From NCBI GenBank assembly GCA_041905525.1, contig JAYRKY010000006.1, positions 1-64,000 of the forward strand: a stretch of 64,000 nt of DNA, given 5' to 3'. Below the pieces are notes generated by a model, which saw nothing but the letters and a program-made list of their open reading frames with translations, did not search any database and was not told the origin of the DNA. The position numbers were made by a program, and so were the translations under genes. Positions 62,701 to 64,000 of this stretch are shown here, piece after piece; position 1 is the stretch's first letter; each line of letters opens with the position of its first letter. This DNA is from SHVO01 sp041905525. Lineage in GTDB: Bacteria; Pseudomonadota; Alphaproteobacteria; Rhodospirillales; Rhodospirillaceae.

Positions 62701-63129
62701 AGCTTCCTGGCGATGACCGCCGAGATTGCCGCCGATTTCCCGGAAAGCGCGACGGGCGGCGCCGAGGCGGCGCTCTCGCTTATAGAAGAGGCCGGCGCCT
62801 TAGCTGCGCGCACGGACAATCGCCAGGACGAAGCCGAGATCCTGCGCCTGAAGGGCAAATATCTGATCGCGAGCGGGCGTGAGCGCGAAGGCCGCGCCGC
62901 GCTGAGGGAGGCCATCGCGACGGCGCATCGGCAAGGAGCCCTGCTCTGGGAAACGAAGGCGGCCCTGACGGCCCATGAACACGCGCCCGAAGATGCAGAC
63001 ATCCGGCGCGTGCTCGCCGACTGCCGCAAGCGGATCAGCGGCGGGAGTCTCTGGAGCGTCTGGCGGCGCGCGGACGAGGCTCTCGGCCCCGCATCCACGG
63101 ATGAAGATCGCAAAGCCACGGTGGGGTAG
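59800..63129 (+). CDS. class III adenylate/guanylate cyclase with AAA-type ATPase and TPR
   Basis: A 1109-residue protein. Two Cys-x2-Cys zinc ribbons (residues 3-50, CWQCASE to CAQCGFD) are followed by a class III cyclase domain (about 70-250, FYDIAESTALV and YLGDGGLILFG holding the metal-binding Asp). Next come an ATPase with Walker A GEPGMGKS (about 295) and a long TPR-like helical C-terminus (about 640-1100). The domain order matches large cyclase/ATPase signal proteins seen in soil Proteobacteria and actinobacteria; trigger unknown. Start is TTG at 59800, immediately before the ribbon. It is preceded by a cNMP-binding protein and followed nine bases later by a cytochrome P450. Confidence 0.9.
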   Translation: MKCWQCASELRLGAMYCDHCDAPRASACARCHATVSPSANFCAQCGFDLRALRGADDAAAGKAQPAATAERRQLTVMFYDIAESTALVGRLGAEEVRRLIGRCHRVITEAIHRHRGFIVRYLGDGGLILFGHPHAYDDDVPRAAACALSIIDAITALEPSPQGERLQIRVALATGLVIVASDVGQGITPDQDVSGEAINLAARLQALTAPNTVVISAITRKVLGNRFISTDLGLKTLKGFEAPVQAWRLDAVAPSEMPTGQEAPLPLVDRNAELTLLERAWGNARDGAGQVVVITGEPGMGKSRLARHLVELARAGGNTVLRYFCSPHHEMVPLHPCIGQIERACNIQARDTAAVRMAKLEQAMTAYGHGANDVPLMANLLGLTPGDMHMAPQKVKERTIAMFLRQLNELSARGALLVVFEDAHWADPSSSELLDVVVGHIRTLPILLAVTSRNDKFQAWAGFAHFTAVALHPLCAEAQARLIRHIAGGVILPPDMLGDIIARADGVPLFAEELAKHLLEAQKGEPGAPPTAAKSGTTAHALPDTLHASLIARLDRLGEAKRVAQVAAALGRHFHHHHLEAVLDWEPARVQASIDKLRQAGLIVPASDGTAKAYTFKHALIQDTAYDSLLIADRRILHGAIADTLEKLRDAGAEPEPAMFARHCSAAARYPCAVEYYCKGGLQALGRFAVQEAIAQLGCALETLAFLEASPERDRREVEIVLLLAKAHIAASGHADAVTGTYFLRARRLCDAMGHPPELLSVLHGQWAHALMRGNPRGARERADELLAHDASGADPVWGVMRCRLAGVSCFPLGEFEESRALLERGLAQFDAQERATFSQVTLDDTEAVMSYYLAWSLLYLGHIDRAQAMARSAVELARALGQPYTLTQALCGSGYLATRLGDYELAQAQLLEVSHLCDAHGIPYFAVVAQILRGYCMAKSGDVAGLPQAQAGLAAYRASGSQLYVPSFLAMTAEIAADFPESATGGAEAALSLIEEAGALAARTDNRQDEAEILRLKGKYLIASGREREGRAALREAIATAHRQGALLWETKAALTAHEHAPEDADIRRVLADCRKRISGGSLWSVWRRADEALGPASTDEDRKATVG

Positions 63130-63137
63130 AGGCCGCT

Positions 63138-64000
63138 ATGGAGACAGTACCGGAGTTGAAGACGCAGGGACTTGTGGGCCGGATCGCGCAGTGGCTTCTG
63201 GTCGACAACGACCCGCAGTGGCTCTTCGGTCTGATACGCGACGTCTGGCCGGTGCCGCGCGGCGGCTGGGCATTCATTTCACGCTACGACGACGTCCAAG
63301 AAGCGTTGCTCCAGGATAAAGTCTTCGAAGTGCCCTTCGGCGAAAACGTCACAACGCTCAATGGCGGCGTGAACTTTCTCCTTGGCATGAGCGACGGCCC
63401 GGACTATCGGCGCTTTCAACACGAGGTGATGGGCGCTTTCACTCTGGACGATGTGGCCGCTTCCGTCGCTCCCCAGGCCCGGCTTTATACCGAACAATGC
63501 ATAGAAGCCGCGCACGGGTCGGCGTTCGACGCTATCGAGGGAATGATCACCCGTGTGCCCATCATGATCTCGAGCGACTACTACGGACTTGAGATTCCCG
63601 AGACGCTCTGGCTCGACTTCGGCCGCTGGTCCATCATCATGAGCACGTTCCTGTTCGGAAACCCGACCAACGACCCGGCCCTGCGCGCTTCGGCGCTGCC
63701 GGCGGGCAGGAACGTACGCGAGTTGTTCGAACAACGGCTGGAGCAGGCGATCGCGACCGGCGACCGCAAGGGTGTGCTGGGAAAGCTGATCGCGGCGAAG
63801 ATCAAAGACGGGGCGAGCCCCGACGAGGACAAACGCGCGCGCCAGGAGATCGTGGCCTACATGATCGGGATGGTGACCGGCTTCGTACCTACTAACACCA
63901 TGGCGGCCGGGCACATGCTTGAAGTGCTGCTGTCGAACCCGGAGATGATGACCCGCACGCGCGCCGCGGCGCTGGCCGACGACGACGATCTTTTGAAGCG
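63138..64000 (+). CDS. cytochrome P450, 5' part, runs off the window
   Basis: 287 codons are visible without a stop. The sequence resembles bacterial P450s: a B-C region (MSDGPDYRRFQHEVMGAF, about residues 84-101) with an acidic DG in place of the usual DPP, then an I-helix region (IVAYMIGMVTGFVPTNTMA, about 238-256) in which the usual AGxxT is GMVTGFVPTN, followed by MLEVLLSNPEMM. The haem-binding Cys lies beyond the window. ATG at 63138 has GAGG upstream; the gene begins nine bases after the cyclase and is likely in the same operon. Substrate unknown. Confidence 0.75.
   Translation, partial: METVPELKTQGLVGRIAQWLLVDNDPQWLFGLIRDVWPVPRGGWAFISRYDDVQEALLQDKVFEVPFGENVTTLNGGVNFLLGMSDGPDYRRFQHEVMGAFTLDDVAASVAPQARLYTEQCIEAAHGSAFDAIEGMITRVPIMISSDYYGLEIPETLWLDFGRWSIIMSTFLFGNPTNDPALRASALPAGRNVRELFEQRLEQAIATGDRKGVLGKLIAAKIKDGASPDEDKRARQEIVAYMIGMVTGFVPTNTMAAGHMLEVLLSNPEMMTRTRAAALADDDDLLK

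Noticed and set aside
63279..63914. Minus-strand open frame at the right edge
   Set aside because: The plus strand here reads as a cytochrome P450 with recognisable helices, so the minus frame is a shadow.
1..64000. CRISPR arrays and insertion sequences
   Set aside because: No regular repeat-spacer pattern, no transposase gene and no paired terminal repeats with target duplications were seen.

Overview
The window looks like a chromosomal segment of a high-GC alphaproteobacterium. Evidence is the order aminotransferase-hom-glpX-recJ, a DUF2336 gene, glnB-glnA with a sigma54-like promoter, the rplM-rpsI/argC neighbourhood, a class I PHA synthase and a short-type ArgC. I cannot fix the genus; Rhodospirillales or a relative is a guess.

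The window splits at a tRNA-Glu gene (35675-35749). Everything to its left looks accessory, everything to its right mostly core. The tRNA 3' end faces left onto a tyrosine integrase (34496-35608), so the left 35 kb is probably an island integrated at tRNA-Glu whose far end lies outside the window.

Island part 1 (about 0.1-19.7 kb): ppsA and a D-2-hydroxyacid dehydrogenase run rightward. A tightly packed leftward run of 12 genes (18540 to 4537) meets them tail to tail: Met/His-rich periplasmic protein, DUF2933, isoprenylcysteine-methyltransferase-like protein, CopB-type Cu ATPase, beta-CASP RNase, thymidine phosphorylase, PRPP synthetase, FtsH, an ABC/FtsX/HlyD export system and a small periplasmic protein. 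Three FNR-type boxes (1058, 18701, 19310), each 32-33 bp (centre to centre) from a -10 box, suggest control by an FNR/CRP-family regulator in low oxygen. A MerR-type promoter facing the large operon suggests additional metal control.

Island part 2 (about 19.8-32.7 kb) is a copper-resistance region: copB-copA multicopper oxidase, a CnrYXH-like sigma/anti-sigma/sensor set, cusF-like, copC, DUF1775, copD, DUF305, a CopA-type Cu ATPase and csoR with two operator-like palindromes. Between parts 1 and 2 lie 3' remnants of a second copB and a second merR. Part 3 (32.7-35.7 kb) is the integration end: excisionase-like gene, AlbA_2/Schlafen-type gene, integrase and repeats.

The right half carries GNAT acetyltransferase, DUF2336, a tandem HdeA-like protein, recJ, glpX, hom, an aminotransferase, a lipoprotein, phaC, an M20 peptidase, a PhoD-like phosphatase, gamma-carbonic anhydrase, argC, a secreted protease-like gene interrupted by an amber codon, rpsI-rplM, tRNA-His and glnB-glnA. 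A PepSY-membrane-protein cassette follows, flanked by two copies of the glnA 3' tail and terminator. The window ends with a stand-alone cyclic-nucleotide-binding protein, a large class III cyclase/ATPase/TPR protein and the first part of a cytochrome P450.
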